A stretch of 64,000 nt of DNA from JBGPQJ01 sp963709295 (GTDB lineage Bacteria; Chloroflexota; Anaerolineae; Anaerolineales; Villigracilaceae): contig CAVPVW010000008.1 of the NCBI GenBank assembly GCA_963709295.1, positions 186,001-250,000 on the forward strand, read 5' to 3'. Under the pieces are notes generated by a model. It did no database searches, had not been told where the DNA came from, and saw only the letters and a program-made list of their open reading frames with translations. Positions 1 to 8,903 of the stretch are shown here, in pieces. The position numbers were made by a program, and so were the translations under genes. Position 1 is the first letter of the stretch; each line of letters opens with the position of its first letter.

Positions 1-118
1 TTTCCGCGCACGGATGGCGACCGCCGATGGGCGTGAAGTGCTCAGGCGCCGCCGTGCCAAAGGCCGCAACAGGCTGACGGTCACGTCCAACAACCACGTC
101 AAGAAAGTCCGGTGGTAG
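1..118 (+). CDS. rpmH: 50S ribosomal protein L34, 3' part only
   Basis: The reading frame from base 2 to the TAG at 116-118 encodes the C-terminal 38 residues of L34, a small basic protein of the large ribosomal subunit. The Arg-rich core (FRARMATADGREVL, then RRRRAKGRNRL) is diagnostic of the family. The start lies outside the window. After the core there is an unusually long tail ending VKKVRW, about ten residues more than the common 44-47-residue form. L34 directly upstream of rnpA is the classic bacterial arrangement near the replication origin, and the following genes keep that order. Confidence 0.93.
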   Translation, partial: FRARMATADGREVLRRRRAKGRNRLTVTSNNHVKKVRW

Positions 119-181
119 CCTGCCATCCCGGGAGCGATTCCAGCTTCCGGGCCTCCGCTTTCGCTTAGTAGCGAGGCAAGT

Positions 182-538
182 ATGGAGCGCAGGTTCCGCC
201 TGACCCGGTCGATCGAATTCAAACGGGTGCGGGATGAGGGAAAGTCCTACGCGCACCCGTTTGTTGTATTGATCGTCTGCCCGTCCCAACTGGACCACCC
301 CCGCATTGGAGTGACGGCCAGCCACAATATTGGCGGATCCATAGAGCGCAACCGGGCAAAACGCCTGTTGAGGGAAGCGGCACGCGCCTTCATCCCCTCC
401 CTGCAGCCGGCGCACATCGTTCTCATCGCCCGCATTCCTCTTGCCAAGTCAAATCTCAGCGAAACCCGGCAGGCCCTGGAGCATCTTTTTCTCCGGGCAA
501 ATTTGCTTTCCAGACAACACCATGACCCAACCGTCTGA
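182..538 (+). CDS. rnpA: Ribonuclease P protein component
   Basis: This 118-residue protein is the protein subunit of RNase P, which with the catalytic RNA removes 5' leaders from pre-tRNAs. The N-terminal RLTRSIEFKRVRDEGKSY segment and the signature IERNRAKRLLREAAR (the RNR motif that contacts the RNA) are both present, and the length is normal. The ATG follows a GAGG-type ribosome binding site by about six bases. It lies 63 bases after rpmH and overlaps the start of yidD by 17 bases, so the three genes are probably co-transcribed. Confidence 0.95.
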   Translation: MERRFRLTRSIEFKRVRDEGKSYAHPFVVLIVCPSQLDHPRIGVTASHNIGGSIERNRAKRLLREAARAFIPSLQPAHIVLIARIPLAKSNLSETRQALEHLFLRANLLSRQHHDPTV

Positions 539-815
539 TTCAACCCACGATCACTCCGAGGAACCCCGGCTGCGCGACATGCCGGTCACGCTTCTCAATC
601 TGCCTCGCATTTTGCTCCTGGCGTTGATCCGCGGGTACCAAATGACCCTGTCGCATACCGTGCCGGCCAATTCATGCCGGTTTTACCCGACCTGCTCGCA
701 TTACGGTTATCAGGCGGTCTACAAGTACGGCGTGCTAAAAGGCTCGGTTATGGCAACCTGGCGGGTGCTGCGCTGCAACCCGTTCAACCCCGGCGGGTAT
801 GACCCTGTAAAATAG
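522..815 (+). CDS. yidD: Membrane protein insertion efficiency factor YidD
   Basis: The 97-residue product belongs to the YidD family, a small membrane-associated protein that assists YidC-dependent membrane insertion. The family core is clear: LIRGYQMTLS, then CRFYPTCSHYGYQAV with its paired cysteines, and RCNPFNPGGYDPV at the C-terminus. The open frame extends upstream into rnpA, but the ATG at 522 gives the expected family length and places the start in the last codons of rnpA. It sits in the usual rnpA-yidD-yidC order, interrupted only by a propeller lipoprotein. Confidence 0.93.
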   Translation: MTQPSDSTHDHSEEPRLRDMPVTLLNLPRILLLALIRGYQMTLSHTVPANSCRFYPTCSHYGYQAVYKYGVLKGSVMATWRVLRCNPFNPGGYDPVK

Positions 816-831
816 GAGTAATTCCTCCACA

Positions 832-1954
832 ATGAGAATCAAAACCATCTTCCTAATTTCTGTAATTCTGGTGCTGGGCAGCCTGCTCTCCGCCTGCGGC
901 AATCAGTCGCTGGCCTCCACCGATTGGCCCGGTCTGACCGTCAAGGATGACATGGCCTATCTCGCGGCAGGGACTTATGTCTATGCCATCAACCTTGCCA
1001 ACGGCCAGGAGTTGACCATTACCCAGGGGAGTGAAACCACCGCCGTGCGCTTCCCCACCGACGGCAAGGGCGGTCCCTTCTACGGCGACCCGGCCTTCAC
1101 ATCCGATGGACAGATGATCATCGGCAGCGCCAATATCAACGACCGCAAACATCCCTCTTTTCAGCGCGAACGCTGATGATTTCACACCCAAATGGGTGTT
1201 TCAAGAACAGGCCAAGGATATCTGGCTGGCGGGAGCGTTAATCCTCGAGGATGTCATCTACATGCCCAACAGCGACGGCGGATTGTACGCCTTCGATCTG
1301 AACGGTAATATCAAGGGCAAATTCGTTGCCGAGCATGCCTTGTGGTCCAATCCCGTCACGGACGGAAAGGCGATCTATGTATCATCCATGGATCACAGTG
1401 TTTATGCCGTCGACCCGGGCAACCTCAATCAAATCTGGAAGACCGAATTGGACGCGTCCATCACCGGCTCACCCACCGTGGTGGATGGTCGGTTGTACAT
1501 CGGAACCATCGGCGGCGCCGTCTATGCCATAGATACTGAAACGGGAAACATCCTCTGGCAGAAGAATTTCGAAGGGGGCATTTCCGACCGGGTGGTTGCC
1601 TCAGGCGACCGGTTGTACTTTGGGATGCTTTCGCAGGATACCGGCGCCATCTACTCCCTCAACGCGGAGGACGGCACAGTGGTCTGGAGTTACGATGCCG
1701 GCGGAGCCGTCACTGCCAGCCCGCTTGTCAAGGACAACCTGGTGGTGTTTGTCACCGAAACCGGGACCGTCCGCGCGCTGGACCTGGATGCCAAGCCCGT
1801 ATGGATGCAAACGCTGGATGCCAAGTTGTATAACACTCCCGTGGCTGCCGGCGATTTAATTCTTGTGACCCCCATGGGCAAACAGGATCTGATGCTGGTG
1901 GCCTATGATGACGCCGGCGCTTTGAAGTGGATCTTCGCACCCGTCAAGAAATAG
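832..1954 (+). CDS. PQQ-repeat beta-propeller lipoprotein, BamB-like (frameshifted)
   Basis: The N-terminus is a lipoprotein signal peptide with lipobox LLSAC at about residues 18-22. The rest is a chain of PQQ/WD-like repeats (patterns such as GLYAFDLNGN, VYAVDPGNLNQIW, VYAIDTETGNILW), so an exported propeller anchored at the outer face of the membrane is expected. The frame breaks at the TTTT run 1158-1161. The first part ends at 1176, and removing one T continues smoothly as HPSFSANADDFTPKW into the second frame, open to 1954. A sequencing indel is likely. The gene lies between yidD and yidC, so a role in envelope protein biogenesis is plausible but inferred only from position and from BamB similarity. 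Confidence 0.8.
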
Positions 1955-1969
1955 GGAACAGGTGAAATT

Positions 1970-2795
1970 ATGAATATTTGGAACTTATTAGTAGTTCAAC
2001 CGATGACCAATATCCTGCTTACCATTTACGGCGTGGTGGGCAACTTTGGCATCGCGATCATCCTGTTTACCATCCTGATCCGTTTAGCGACCCATCCTCT
2101 CATGGTGAAGCAGATCAAATCCAGCCAGAAGATGCAGGAGCTCAACAACTCAAAACAGTTCAAGGAAATGCAGGAAAAGTACAAGGGCAATAAGGAAAAG
2201 CTGTCCCAGGAACAGATGAAGCTGTATCAGGAAATGGGTTACAACCCCTTGAGTGGATGTCTTGCCCACGCTCATCCAATTCCCCATCATCATCGGCTTG
2301 TATCAAAGCATCACCCGTGCGCTGGCAGCCACCCCCCTTGCCATGCTGACCCTCACCCGTACGATTTATCCCTGGCTTGAAGATATCATGCCGCGTTTGA
2401 GCCTCACCGCGCTCATCCCGATCGACAACACCTTCCTCGGCATGAACCTCTCCCAGCCGGAGTGGACCACGCTTCCCATCATCGGAATCAGCATCCCGAT
2501 CCTGGCCATCATCGTGGCGCTCACCACCTACGTCCAGACGAAGGTCACGACCCCGCCCACCGGCACCGATGCGCAATCCAAGCAGATGAGCAACATGATG
2601 GCCATCTACATGCCGCTTCTGCTCGGTTACTTTGCCATCAACTTCGCCTCCGGCCTGGCGGTCTATTTTGTGGTCAGCAACCTGTTTGGTATTGCCCAAT
2701 ACGCTGCCATGGGCAAGGTGGACTGGAGCAACCTGTTCAAATTCTCCTTCGGGAGCGGCGGTTCATCCAGCAAAGCAGTGACCAAGAAGAAGTAA
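1970..2795 (+). CDS. yidC: Membrane protein insertase YidC/Oxa1 (frameshifted)
   Basis: YidC inserts and folds membrane proteins, alone or with SecYEG. The protein begins directly with the conserved 60KD_IMP core (no large periplasmic domain, as in Gram-positive-type YidC). The first helix NFGIAIILFTILIRLA is followed by the charged cytoplasmic hairpin, and later helices include PTLIQFPIIIGLYQSI and YFAINFASGLAVYFVVSNLF. The frame changes at about 2252-2264: deleting one base in CTTGCCC gives SGCLPTLIQFP, which fits the family. About 274 residues would result, ending in a Lys-rich tail. It is the second consecutive gene with a one-base insertion. Confidence 0.9.
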
Positions 2796-2819
2796 CTCCG
2801 GTTTGGAGGGAGACATCGT

Positions 2820-3548
2820 ATGGACCGAACCACACTCGAAGTAATTGCCCCCTCGGTGGATAACGCCGTGGAACAGGGATTGACCCAGCTCGGTTTGCCG
2901 CGCGAAGACGTGGACGTGGAAATTCTCGATTCAGGTTCGCATGGATTTCTGGGGCTCGGCGGCCGGCAGGTGCGCGTTCGCCTGACGGTTAAAGGCGCTG
3001 AGACTGGCTCATCCGGAATCAACTCTGATTATTCAGAACAACGTCCCTCCAAAAAAACGGTGACCGCTCCAGAATTTAAAGAAGACCAACTCATCGAATT
3101 CACCCAGGAAACGGTCGAAAATCTGGTGGCCCTGATGAAGGTGGAAGCACGTGTTTCCGCTCATTTCGGCGAACAAGGCGAGAATGGCGAGACGCCCGTC
3201 CTGGTGGATATCCGCGGCGACGACCTGAGCGTGCTCATCGGACGCCGGTCCGAAACGCTCAATGCCCTGCAATACATCGCCGGGTTGATCGTCAGCAAAC
3301 AGGCGGGGCACTACGTCCAGCTCGTGGTGGATGTCGAAGGTTATCGCAACCGCCGCGAACGCCAACTCCGCCAGCTTGCCCGGCGCATGGCTGAACAGGC
3401 CATCCGCTCAAGAAGGAAGCAGGTGCTCGAGCCGATGTCGGCTTCCGATCGCAGGATCGTCCACATCGAATTGCGCACCAATCCCGAAGTGGACACCTTG
3501 TCCGTGGGCGAAGAGCCAAACCGAAAGGTCACCATCGTCCCAAAATGA
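2820..3548 (+). CDS. khpB: RNA-binding protein KhpB/Jag (Jag-N, KH, R3H)
   Basis: The 242-residue protein has the Jag three-part layout. An N-terminal Jag_N domain (about 1-60, with GFLGLGGRQVRVRL) is followed by a charged linker, a KH-type domain (about 95-170, with VLIGRRSETLNALQYI) and a C-terminal R3H domain (about 175-240, with SDRRIVHIELRTNPEVDT). KhpB is an RNA-binding partner of KhpA and affects cell division and elongation in Gram-positives. It follows yidC by 24 bases with a strong GGAGGGAG ribosome binding site and ends the origin-proximal operon, where an intrinsic terminator follows. Confidence 0.93.
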   Translation: MDRTTLEVIAPSVDNAVEQGLTQLGLPREDVDVEILDSGSHGFLGLGGRQVRVRLTVKGAETGSSGINSDYSEQRPSKKTVTAPEFKEDQLIEFTQETVENLVALMKVEARVSAHFGEQGENGETPVLVDIRGDDLSVLIGRRSETLNALQYIAGLIVSKQAGHYVQLVVDVEGYRNRRERQLRQLARRMAEQAIRSRRKQVLEPMSASDRRIVHIELRTNPEVDTLSVGEEPNRKVTIVPK

Positions 3549-3558
3549 TGCATCCCCC

Positions 3559-3588
3559 AAGCGCAGCCCACAAAGCTGCGCTTTTTTT
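3559..3588 (+). terminator. Intrinsic terminator after khpB
   Basis: A perfect 9-bp stem (AAGCGCAGC at 3559-3567 with its complement at 3575-3583) with a 7-base loop is followed by a run of seven T. It lies 10 bases after the khpB stop and closes the rpmH-to-khpB transcription unit. Confidence 0.9.
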
Positions 3589-3642
3589 CATAGTCAAATC
3601 CTGACCCGTTGGTTGCAAAAAGACTAAACCCTCAAACACAGG

Positions 3643-3648
3643 TATAAT
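3643..3648 (+). promoter_or_regulatory. -10 box for a probable leaderless transcript (PfkB gene)
   Basis: A perfect TATAAT ends six bases before the ATG at 3655, so transcription should begin at or next to the start codon. No Shine-Dalgarno sequence precedes the ATG. I see no good -35 hexamer at 16-18 bases. Confidence 0.6.
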
Positions 3649-3654
3649 TTACGC

Positions 3655-4506
3655 ATGTTAAATCTCGCCACCCTGAAGCCGGTGGATTATCTTGTCATCG
3701 GCCACCTCACGTGCGACATCGTCCCGGGCGGGCTTCGATTAGGTGGTGCAGCCGCCTATGTCTCCCTGACCGCCAGGGCAATGGGGTTGCGGGTGGGAAT
3801 CGTCACCGCATGGGGCAATGAATTCCCGCTGGATATGCTCGATGGAGTCCAGATCGTGGCAGCCCCTGCGGAACATTCCACGACGTATGAAAATATTTAT
3901 ACCGACCAGGGCCGCATTCAGTATATCCATCACCAGGCGCCTCGGATTAACCTGTCCACTGTTCCGGAAATTTGGCGCCGGGCACCGATCATCCATCTCG
4001 GACCCATCGCCCAGGAAGTGGATGCCGTTCTACCGGAGGATTTCCGGCCCTCCCTGCTGGGACTGACCCCCCAGGGCTGGATGCGCACCTGGGGCGATGA
4101 CCGACGCGTTCGCCACTGTGACTGGAAGGACGCCGACGCAGCCCTTCCCAAAGCCGGGGCAGTCTGCATAAGCATCGAAGACATCGGGTACGACGAGAAT
4201 ATCATTGAACATTACATGTTATCCACCCCCGTTCTGGCGCTCACCGAAGGCCGGGATGGTATGCGCTTATATTGGAATCATGACATGCGCCGGTTCCGCG
4301 CTCCAAAGGTGAAAGTCGTGGAGGCCACCGGCGCGGGGGATGTCTTCGCAGCGTCCTTCTTCATCCGCCTCTACCAGACGCGCGACCCGTGGGAAGCCGC
4401 GCGTTTTGCCGTGCGGATGAGCGCCATTTCCGTTACGCGCGTGGGGTTGGATGGCGTGCCAACACCGGATGAAGTGCGCGAATGCCTGATGGAAGTCTAC
4501 AAATAA
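3655..4506 (+). CDS. PfkB-family carbohydrate/nucleoside kinase
   Basis: The 283-residue protein has the ribokinase/PfkB fold. Evidence is the N-terminal GGAAAYVSLTARAMG stretch, which corresponds to the substrate-binding GG motif, and the C-terminal signature VVEATGAGDVFAASFF at about residues 222-237, which holds the catalytic Asp and anion hole. It should phosphorylate a sugar, nucleoside or similar alcohol with ATP; the substrate cannot be read from the sequence. It starts at an ATG preceded by a TATAAT box and lacks a ribosome binding site. It lies between khpB and parA, an association that does not reveal a function. Confidence 0.85.
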   Translation: MLNLATLKPVDYLVIGHLTCDIVPGGLRLGGAAAYVSLTARAMGLRVGIVTAWGNEFPLDMLDGVQIVAAPAEHSTTYENIYTDQGRIQYIHHQAPRINLSTVPEIWRRAPIIHLGPIAQEVDAVLPEDFRPSLLGLTPQGWMRTWGDDRRVRHCDWKDADAALPKAGAVCISIEDIGYDENIIEHYMLSTPVLALTEGRDGMRLYWNHDMRRFRAPKVKVVEATGAGDVFAASFFIRLYQTRDPWEAARFAVRMSAISVTRVGLDGVPTPDEVRECLMEVYK

Positions 4507-4524
4507 ATCTTTTTTGGAGTCATC

Positions 4525-5310
4525 GTGCCGCGAATTTATACCCTGGTCAACCAAAAGGGTGGTGTGGGGAAAACGACCACCGCCATCAACGTCGGAGCCT
4601 ACCTCGCCAAGTTTGGTCAAAAAGTGCTGATCGTGGATATTGACCCGCAGGCCAATGCCACCTCCTCACTGGGCGCGGACAAGCAGAGCGGCAAGGGCGG
4701 TGTCTACGAATCCCTGCTGGGTGCGCCGGCAGGCAACCTGATATTGCACAACAATGCGTTGAATATATCGCTGCTTCCGTCCTCGCCTGCCTTGGCCGGG
4801 GCGGAGGTGGAACTGGTCGAGGAGGAGAAGCGCGAATTCCGCCTGCGCGCCGCGCTGGAGCCGCTTCAGGAGCGTTATGACTACATCCTGATCGATTGTC
4901 CCCCCTCGCTTGGGCTATTAACCGTCAACGGTCTCGTTGCCGGAAAGGACGGCGTGATCATCCCTGTCCAGTGCGAATATCTGGCGCTGGAGGGGTTGGG
5001 CCAGTTGATGCAGACCATTCAGCGCGTTCAAACGGGACTCTTCCCGGAGTTGAAAGTACGCGGCCTGGTGCTGACCATGTTCGACGGGCGAACGCACCTT
5101 TCCTCCGATGTCGTCAATGAAGTCCGCAAGCACTTTCCCGAGCAGGTTTTTCAAACCATCATCCCGCGCAGTATCCGCCTGGCGGAGGCGCCTTCCTACG
5201 GCCTCCCGATTTCGTCGTACGCACCTGATTCGGTGGGTGCCAAAGCCTACAGCATCCTCGCGCAGGAAATAATCACCGGCGACGGCGGGTCCGTGCCGGC
5301 CCAGGAGTAG
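4525..5310 (+). CDS. parA: Chromosome-partitioning ATPase ParA (Soj)
   Basis: ParA is a Walker-type ATPase that binds DNA non-specifically as an ATP dimer and moves ParB-parS complexes during chromosome segregation. The deviant Walker A motif KGGVGKTTTAINVG is near the N-terminus, followed by the Walker A' region (IDPQANATSSLG) and the Walker B-like YILIDCPPSLG. At 261 residues it has the length of a chromosomal Soj protein without an N-terminal HTH. The start is GTG at 4525 behind TTTTTGGAG. It is three bases from parB, consistent with one operon. Confidence 0.95.
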   Translation: MPRIYTLVNQKGGVGKTTTAINVGAYLAKFGQKVLIVDIDPQANATSSLGADKQSGKGGVYESLLGAPAGNLILHNNALNISLLPSSPALAGAEVELVEEEKREFRLRAALEPLQERYDYILIDCPPSLGLLTVNGLVAGKDGVIIPVQCEYLALEGLGQLMQTIQRVQTGLFPELKVRGLVLTMFDGRTHLSSDVVNEVRKHFPEQVFQTIIPRSIRLAEAPSYGLPISSYAPDSVGAKAYSILAQEIITGDGGSVPAQE

Positions 5311-5313
5311 CCC

Positions 5314-6186
5314 ATGCCCTCCAAGCGCAGCGGTTTAGGAAAAGGATTGGAGTCACTGATCCCAACGGGGCAGGTTACGCCGGCTGGGAAATCTGCCGGC
5401 ACGACGGGTGTGGTGCAGGTCCCGGTCAGCCAGGTCTCACCGAATCCACGCCAGCCGCGGACGCATTTCGATTCAGCTGAACTGGAAGAACTGGCCGCCT
5501 CCATCCGCGAACATGGGGTGATCCAGCCACTGATCGTCAGTAAAAAAGACAAAGACAGCGGTTACATCCTGATTGCCGGTGAACGGCGTCTGCAGGCTTC
5601 CATCCACGCCGGGCTGAAGACTGTGCCCGTGATCGTCCGCCAAACCACGGACCAGGAAAAGTTGCTCCTGGCGCTCATCGAGAATGTCCAACGCGAGGAC
5701 CTGAATCCGCTCGAAGAGGCGAATGCCTACCAGCAGCTGGCGGATGAATTTGGACTCTCGCACGAGGAAATCTCCTCGCACGTAGGTAAGAGCCGGGTGG
5801 CAGTCACCAACACGCTGCGCCTGCTCAAATTGCCCAAGGTCGTGCAGACTGCGCTGGTTGAGGAACAAATTACCGAAGGGCATGCCCGTGCCTTGCTGAT
5901 GCTCGAGACTCCCGTCTCGCAGACCGCCGCCCTGCACCAGGTGGTTGCCCGCGATTTAAGTGTGCGCCAGACCGAGGAATATGTCCGCAAATTAAAGGGA
6001 GAGAAACCTGCCGCTAAAGCCAAACCAGCGCCACTGCCGGACATCCTTGCCCTGGAAGAACGCCTTCGGTCTGCGCTGGGCACAAAGGTCAACCTGCGCC
6101 ACAACAAAAAAGGGCGGGGAACGCTGACGCTGCATTTCTACTCCGATGAAGAATTGAACTCCCTGTTGGACAAACTTTTGGAATAA
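5314..6186 (+). CDS. parB: Chromosome-partitioning protein ParB (Spo0J)
   Basis: ParB is the CTP-dependent clamp that loads at parS sites and recruits SMC and ParA. The 290-residue protein shows the N-terminal CTPase domain (SPNPRQPRTHFD, then IAGERRLQASIHAG and ENVQREDLNPLEEA), the central HTH region (LSHEEISSHVGKSRVAVTNTLRLLKLP) read here in parts, and a C-terminal dimerisation segment. The MPSKRSGLGKGLESLIP start is typical of the ParA-interacting N-terminus. It is coupled to parA. I found no convincing parS site in the window. Confidence 0.95.
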   Translation: MPSKRSGLGKGLESLIPTGQVTPAGKSAGTTGVVQVPVSQVSPNPRQPRTHFDSAELEELAASIREHGVIQPLIVSKKDKDSGYILIAGERRLQASIHAGLKTVPVIVRQTTDQEKLLLALIENVQREDLNPLEEANAYQQLADEFGLSHEEISSHVGKSRVAVTNTLRLLKLPKVVQTALVEEQITEGHARALLMLETPVSQTAALHQVVARDLSVRQTEEYVRKLKGEKPAAKAKPAPLPDILALEERLRSALGTKVNLRHNKKGRGTLTLHFYSDEELNSLLDKLLE

Positions 6187-6204
6187 TCCTTTTTAGGGAA
6201 GCAC

Positions 6205-7782
6205 ATGAAAATCCTGCATAACGCCCACGTCCACACGCTCGATGCGTCCAAGCCAGCTGTCTCATCGCTGGTCATCGAGGATGGGCGGATCACCGCTATC
6301 GGCGGAACTGATCTACTGGAACAATTTCCCTTTGCTGAAAAAATCGATCTAAGCAGGCGCTTCGTCCTACCCGGGCTGACGGATGCTCACATTCATCTGC
6401 AGGCGTATTCGCTCGGCCTGCAAAAAGTGGACTGCGAGACGGCGACGCTCGAGGAATGCCTGCGCCGGGTCGCGGACCGGGTACGAATCACACCGCCCGG
6501 CGAGTGGATACTCGGCCACGGCTGGCAGCAAAACGACTGGGGCGGCGAGTTTCCCACAGCCGCGCAACTCGATTCGGTTGCCCCGGGTCATCCCGTCTAT
6601 CTCACCGCCAAATCACTGCACGCGGCTTGGGCGAACAGCGCTGCGCTTAAGCGGGCGGGAATCACAGCCTCCACCCGCGACCCCGAGAATGGAAGGATCT
6701 CCCGTGATATGAGCGGGAATCCGGACGGGATATTGCTCGAGTATGCAATGGATCTGCTGCAGAATGCCCTGCCTGAGGTTTCACTTGAGCAGGTGGTTAA
6801 ATCCATCGAGGCTGCCCAGCCCAACCTTTGGAAACTAGGGCTGACCGGCATCCATGATTTCGATCAGCGCTTGTGTTTCATGGCATTACAGGTTCTCCAC
6901 CAGCGGGGGGATTTGAAACTCAGAGTGACCAAGTCTGTGCCGGTGGACCTGCTCCAACAGGCGCACGACCTCGGGTTGCGCAGCGGTTTCGGCGATGACA
7001 TGCTCAAAATCGGCTCGGTCAAGGTCTTCATGGATGGGGCGCTCGGCCCGCAAACAGCCGCCATGTTCCAGCCCTATGAAAACGATCCCGGCAACCGCGG
7101 CATTCTCAACATGGACGGCGAACACCTATTCGAGATCAGCCGGCAGGCGGCGGATGTCGGTTTGGGCATGACCGTGCATGCCATCGGCGACCGCGCCAAC
7201 CACGAGGTGCTCAATGCCTTCGAGCAGCTGCGTGCCTACGAGAAGGGAAAAAACCTGCCTTACCTTCGGCATCGAATCGAACACGTGCAAATACTTCACC
7301 CGGATGATGCCGCGCGGCTCAGGAAGCTGGGCGTGATCGCCTCCATGCAGCCCATCCACGCCACCTCGGACATGCTGGCCGCCGATAAACTCTGGGGAGC
7401 GCGTTCGGCCGGGGCTTATGCCTGGCGGACTCAATTGAATCATGGCACGGTGCTGGCGTTCGGCTCGGATGCGCCCGTCGAAAGCCCAAATCCGTTTCTT
7501 GGGCTGCATGCCGCCGTCACCCGTCGTCGTGCAGACGGTTCCCCCTCCCCTGAAGGATGGTACCCCGAACAGCGCCTGTCCATCCTGGAGGCATGGCACG
7601 GATTTACCTCCGGCCCAGCGTACGCCGCCGGCATGGAGAATCGTCTTGGGAAGCTATCGCCAGGCTATCATGCCGACCTGATTGTGCTGGAAAAAGACCC
7701 GATGACTTGCGAGCCGGATGACCTGCTGAAATTACAGTCCTCTGCTACAATGGTTAAGGGAGATTGGGTCTGGCAGGCTTAA
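6205..7782 (+). CDS. Amidohydrolase family protein (YtcJ-like, Amidohydro_3)
   Basis: This 525-residue metal-dependent hydrolase belongs to the YtcJ/Amidohydro_3 group. It has the N-terminal beta-sandwich start, the metal-binding GLTDAHIHLQAYS motif at about residues 55-67, the second metal region MTVHAIGDRAN at about 322-332, HRIEHVQ, and the final LAFGSDAPVESPNPFLG Asp motif. Members hydrolyse C-N bonds such as N-substituted formamides, but the substrate here is unknown. It starts 18 bases after parB with an AGGGA ribosome binding site, so it may be transcribed with parAB. Confidence 0.88.
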   Translation: MKILHNAHVHTLDASKPAVSSLVIEDGRITAIGGTDLLEQFPFAEKIDLSRRFVLPGLTDAHIHLQAYSLGLQKVDCETATLEECLRRVADRVRITPPGEWILGHGWQQNDWGGEFPTAAQLDSVAPGHPVYLTAKSLHAAWANSAALKRAGITASTRDPENGRISRDMSGNPDGILLEYAMDLLQNALPEVSLEQVVKSIEAAQPNLWKLGLTGIHDFDQRLCFMALQVLHQRGDLKLRVTKSVPVDLLQQAHDLGLRSGFGDDMLKIGSVKVFMDGALGPQTAAMFQPYENDPGNRGILNMDGEHLFEISRQAADVGLGMTVHAIGDRANHEVLNAFEQLRAYEKGKNLPYLRHRIEHVQILHPDDAARLRKLGVIASMQPIHATSDMLAADKLWGARSAGAYAWRTQLNHGTVLAFGSDAPVESPNPFLGLHAAVTRRRADGSPSPEGWYPEQRLSILEAWHGFTSGPAYAAGMENRLGKLSPGYHADLIVLEKDPMTCEPDDLLKLQSSATMVKGDWVWQA

Positions 7783-7847
7783 GATGGATACACGCGCCAG
7801 ATTTGTGGTTAATTTAAGGCAGGGAGCCACGCTCGAAAGAACTTCTT

Positions 7848-8903
7848 ATGGATTTACAGACATCGCCGGTCTCAAAAATACCTGTCACGCCTGAGATTCT
7901 CGTCCCGAGGCTGGGAGAATCCCTGGTTAATCACGGGTTGCTTTCGGAGGCGCGCCTGCAGAAGGCGCTTGACCTCCAAAAAACGCGTGCAGGATCAGGT
8001 CAACCTCTCCTCCTTGGGCAGGCGATCATTGAATTGGGTTTTCTCGACCGCGAGACCCTGGACCGCGCTGTCACCGAACAGATCATCCTTCTCCGGCAGG
8101 CGCTGGAGGACGCAAACCGCAACCTGGAAAGGCGCGTGGAGGAACGCACCGCCGATCTACAGGAAGCCCTCCATAAACTGGCTGAGATGAACCAGTTGAA
8201 ATCCAACTTCATCGCCAACGTCTCCCACGAACTCCGCACCCCGCTGACACACGTCAAGGGTTACATCGAATTGCTTTTCGCCGAAGCGTTGGGACCCATC
8301 AATGAGGATCAACGAAATGCCCTGGATGTCTCCCAGCGCGCCACCAACCGCCTGCAGGGTTTGATCGACGACCTGATTCTTTTCTCGCTGGCGTCACGGG
8401 GGGAACTTACCCTTCGGCTTCAGGCAGTAGATATCCGGAAAATTGCATCAGACCTCATCATGCGCGCACAGGCAAAAGCAGACGACAAGCAAACCAGGCT
8501 TTCCACCGATTTCGAACCAAATCTTCCACTGGTCATGGCGGATGAGCAAAAAATTTCCTGGGTACTCACCCAACTCCTGGACAATGCCATCAAATTCACA
8601 TCTGCCGGCGGAAAAGTAACTCTCGAAGTAAAAAAGGACATCTCACCCGAGATGTTACGGGTTGCTGTCATCGACACCGGTATTGGCATTCCTGAAGATC
8701 AACTTGACAAAATATTCGAACCTTTCCACCAATTGGACGGTTCATCCACCCGTCGTTACGGCGGTACCGGATTGGGGTTGTCCCTCGTCAAGCAAATCAT
8801 CGAAGCGCACGGATCGATTGTCCGTGTCAAATCGGAGCCCGGTCAGGGTTCGACGTTTTCATTTCCGCTGCTGAGCGCTGCTTCCGACAAGGAGGGCGCA
8901 TGA
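7848..8903 (+). CDS. Histidine kinase with N-terminal MshEN-like (GspE-N) domain
   Basis: A 351-residue cytoplasmic sensor kinase. Residues about 20-85 carry two consecutive repeats of the RLGxxLVxxGxLxxxxLxxALxxQ type (RLGESLVNHGLLSEARLQ; LGQAIIELGFLDRETL), the pattern of MshEN domains that bind cyclic di-GMP in secretion ATPases. A coiled coil follows, then the HisKA box (FIANVSHELRTPLTHVKGY) and a complete HATPase domain with N box LDNAIKFT, DTGIGIPED and GGTGLGLSL. No membrane segment is present. The stop overlaps the next kinase start by four bases (ATGA). Cyclic di-GMP sensing is my inference from the repeat pattern. Confidence 0.87.
   Translation: MDLQTSPVSKIPVTPEILVPRLGESLVNHGLLSEARLQKALDLQKTRAGSGQPLLLGQAIIELGFLDRETLDRAVTEQIILLRQALEDANRNLERRVEERTADLQEALHKLAEMNQLKSNFIANVSHELRTPLTHVKGYIELLFAEALGPINEDQRNALDVSQRATNRLQGLIDDLILFSLASRGELTLRLQAVDIRKIASDLIMRAQAKADDKQTRLSTDFEPNLPLVMADEQKISWVLTQLLDNAIKFTSAGGKVTLEVKKDISPEMLRVAVIDTGIGIPEDQLDKIFEPFHQLDGSSTRRYGGTGLGLSLVKQIIEAHGSIVRVKSEPGQGSTFSFPLLSAASDKEGA

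Noticed and set aside
2160..2699. Long minus-strand frame opposite yidC, and many similar antisense frames across the window
   Set aside because: They are antisense shadows of GC-rich coding genes, with repetitive composition (Arg, Gly, Asp, His) and no motifs or ribosome binding sites.
3143..3158. CACGTG-centred palindrome GGAAGCACGTGTTTCC inside khpB, near parAB, as a possible parS site
   Set aside because: parS needs GTT/AAC-type arms around CACGTG (consensus TGTTnCACGTGAAACA). Here the arms are GGAA/TTCC, so it does not fit.
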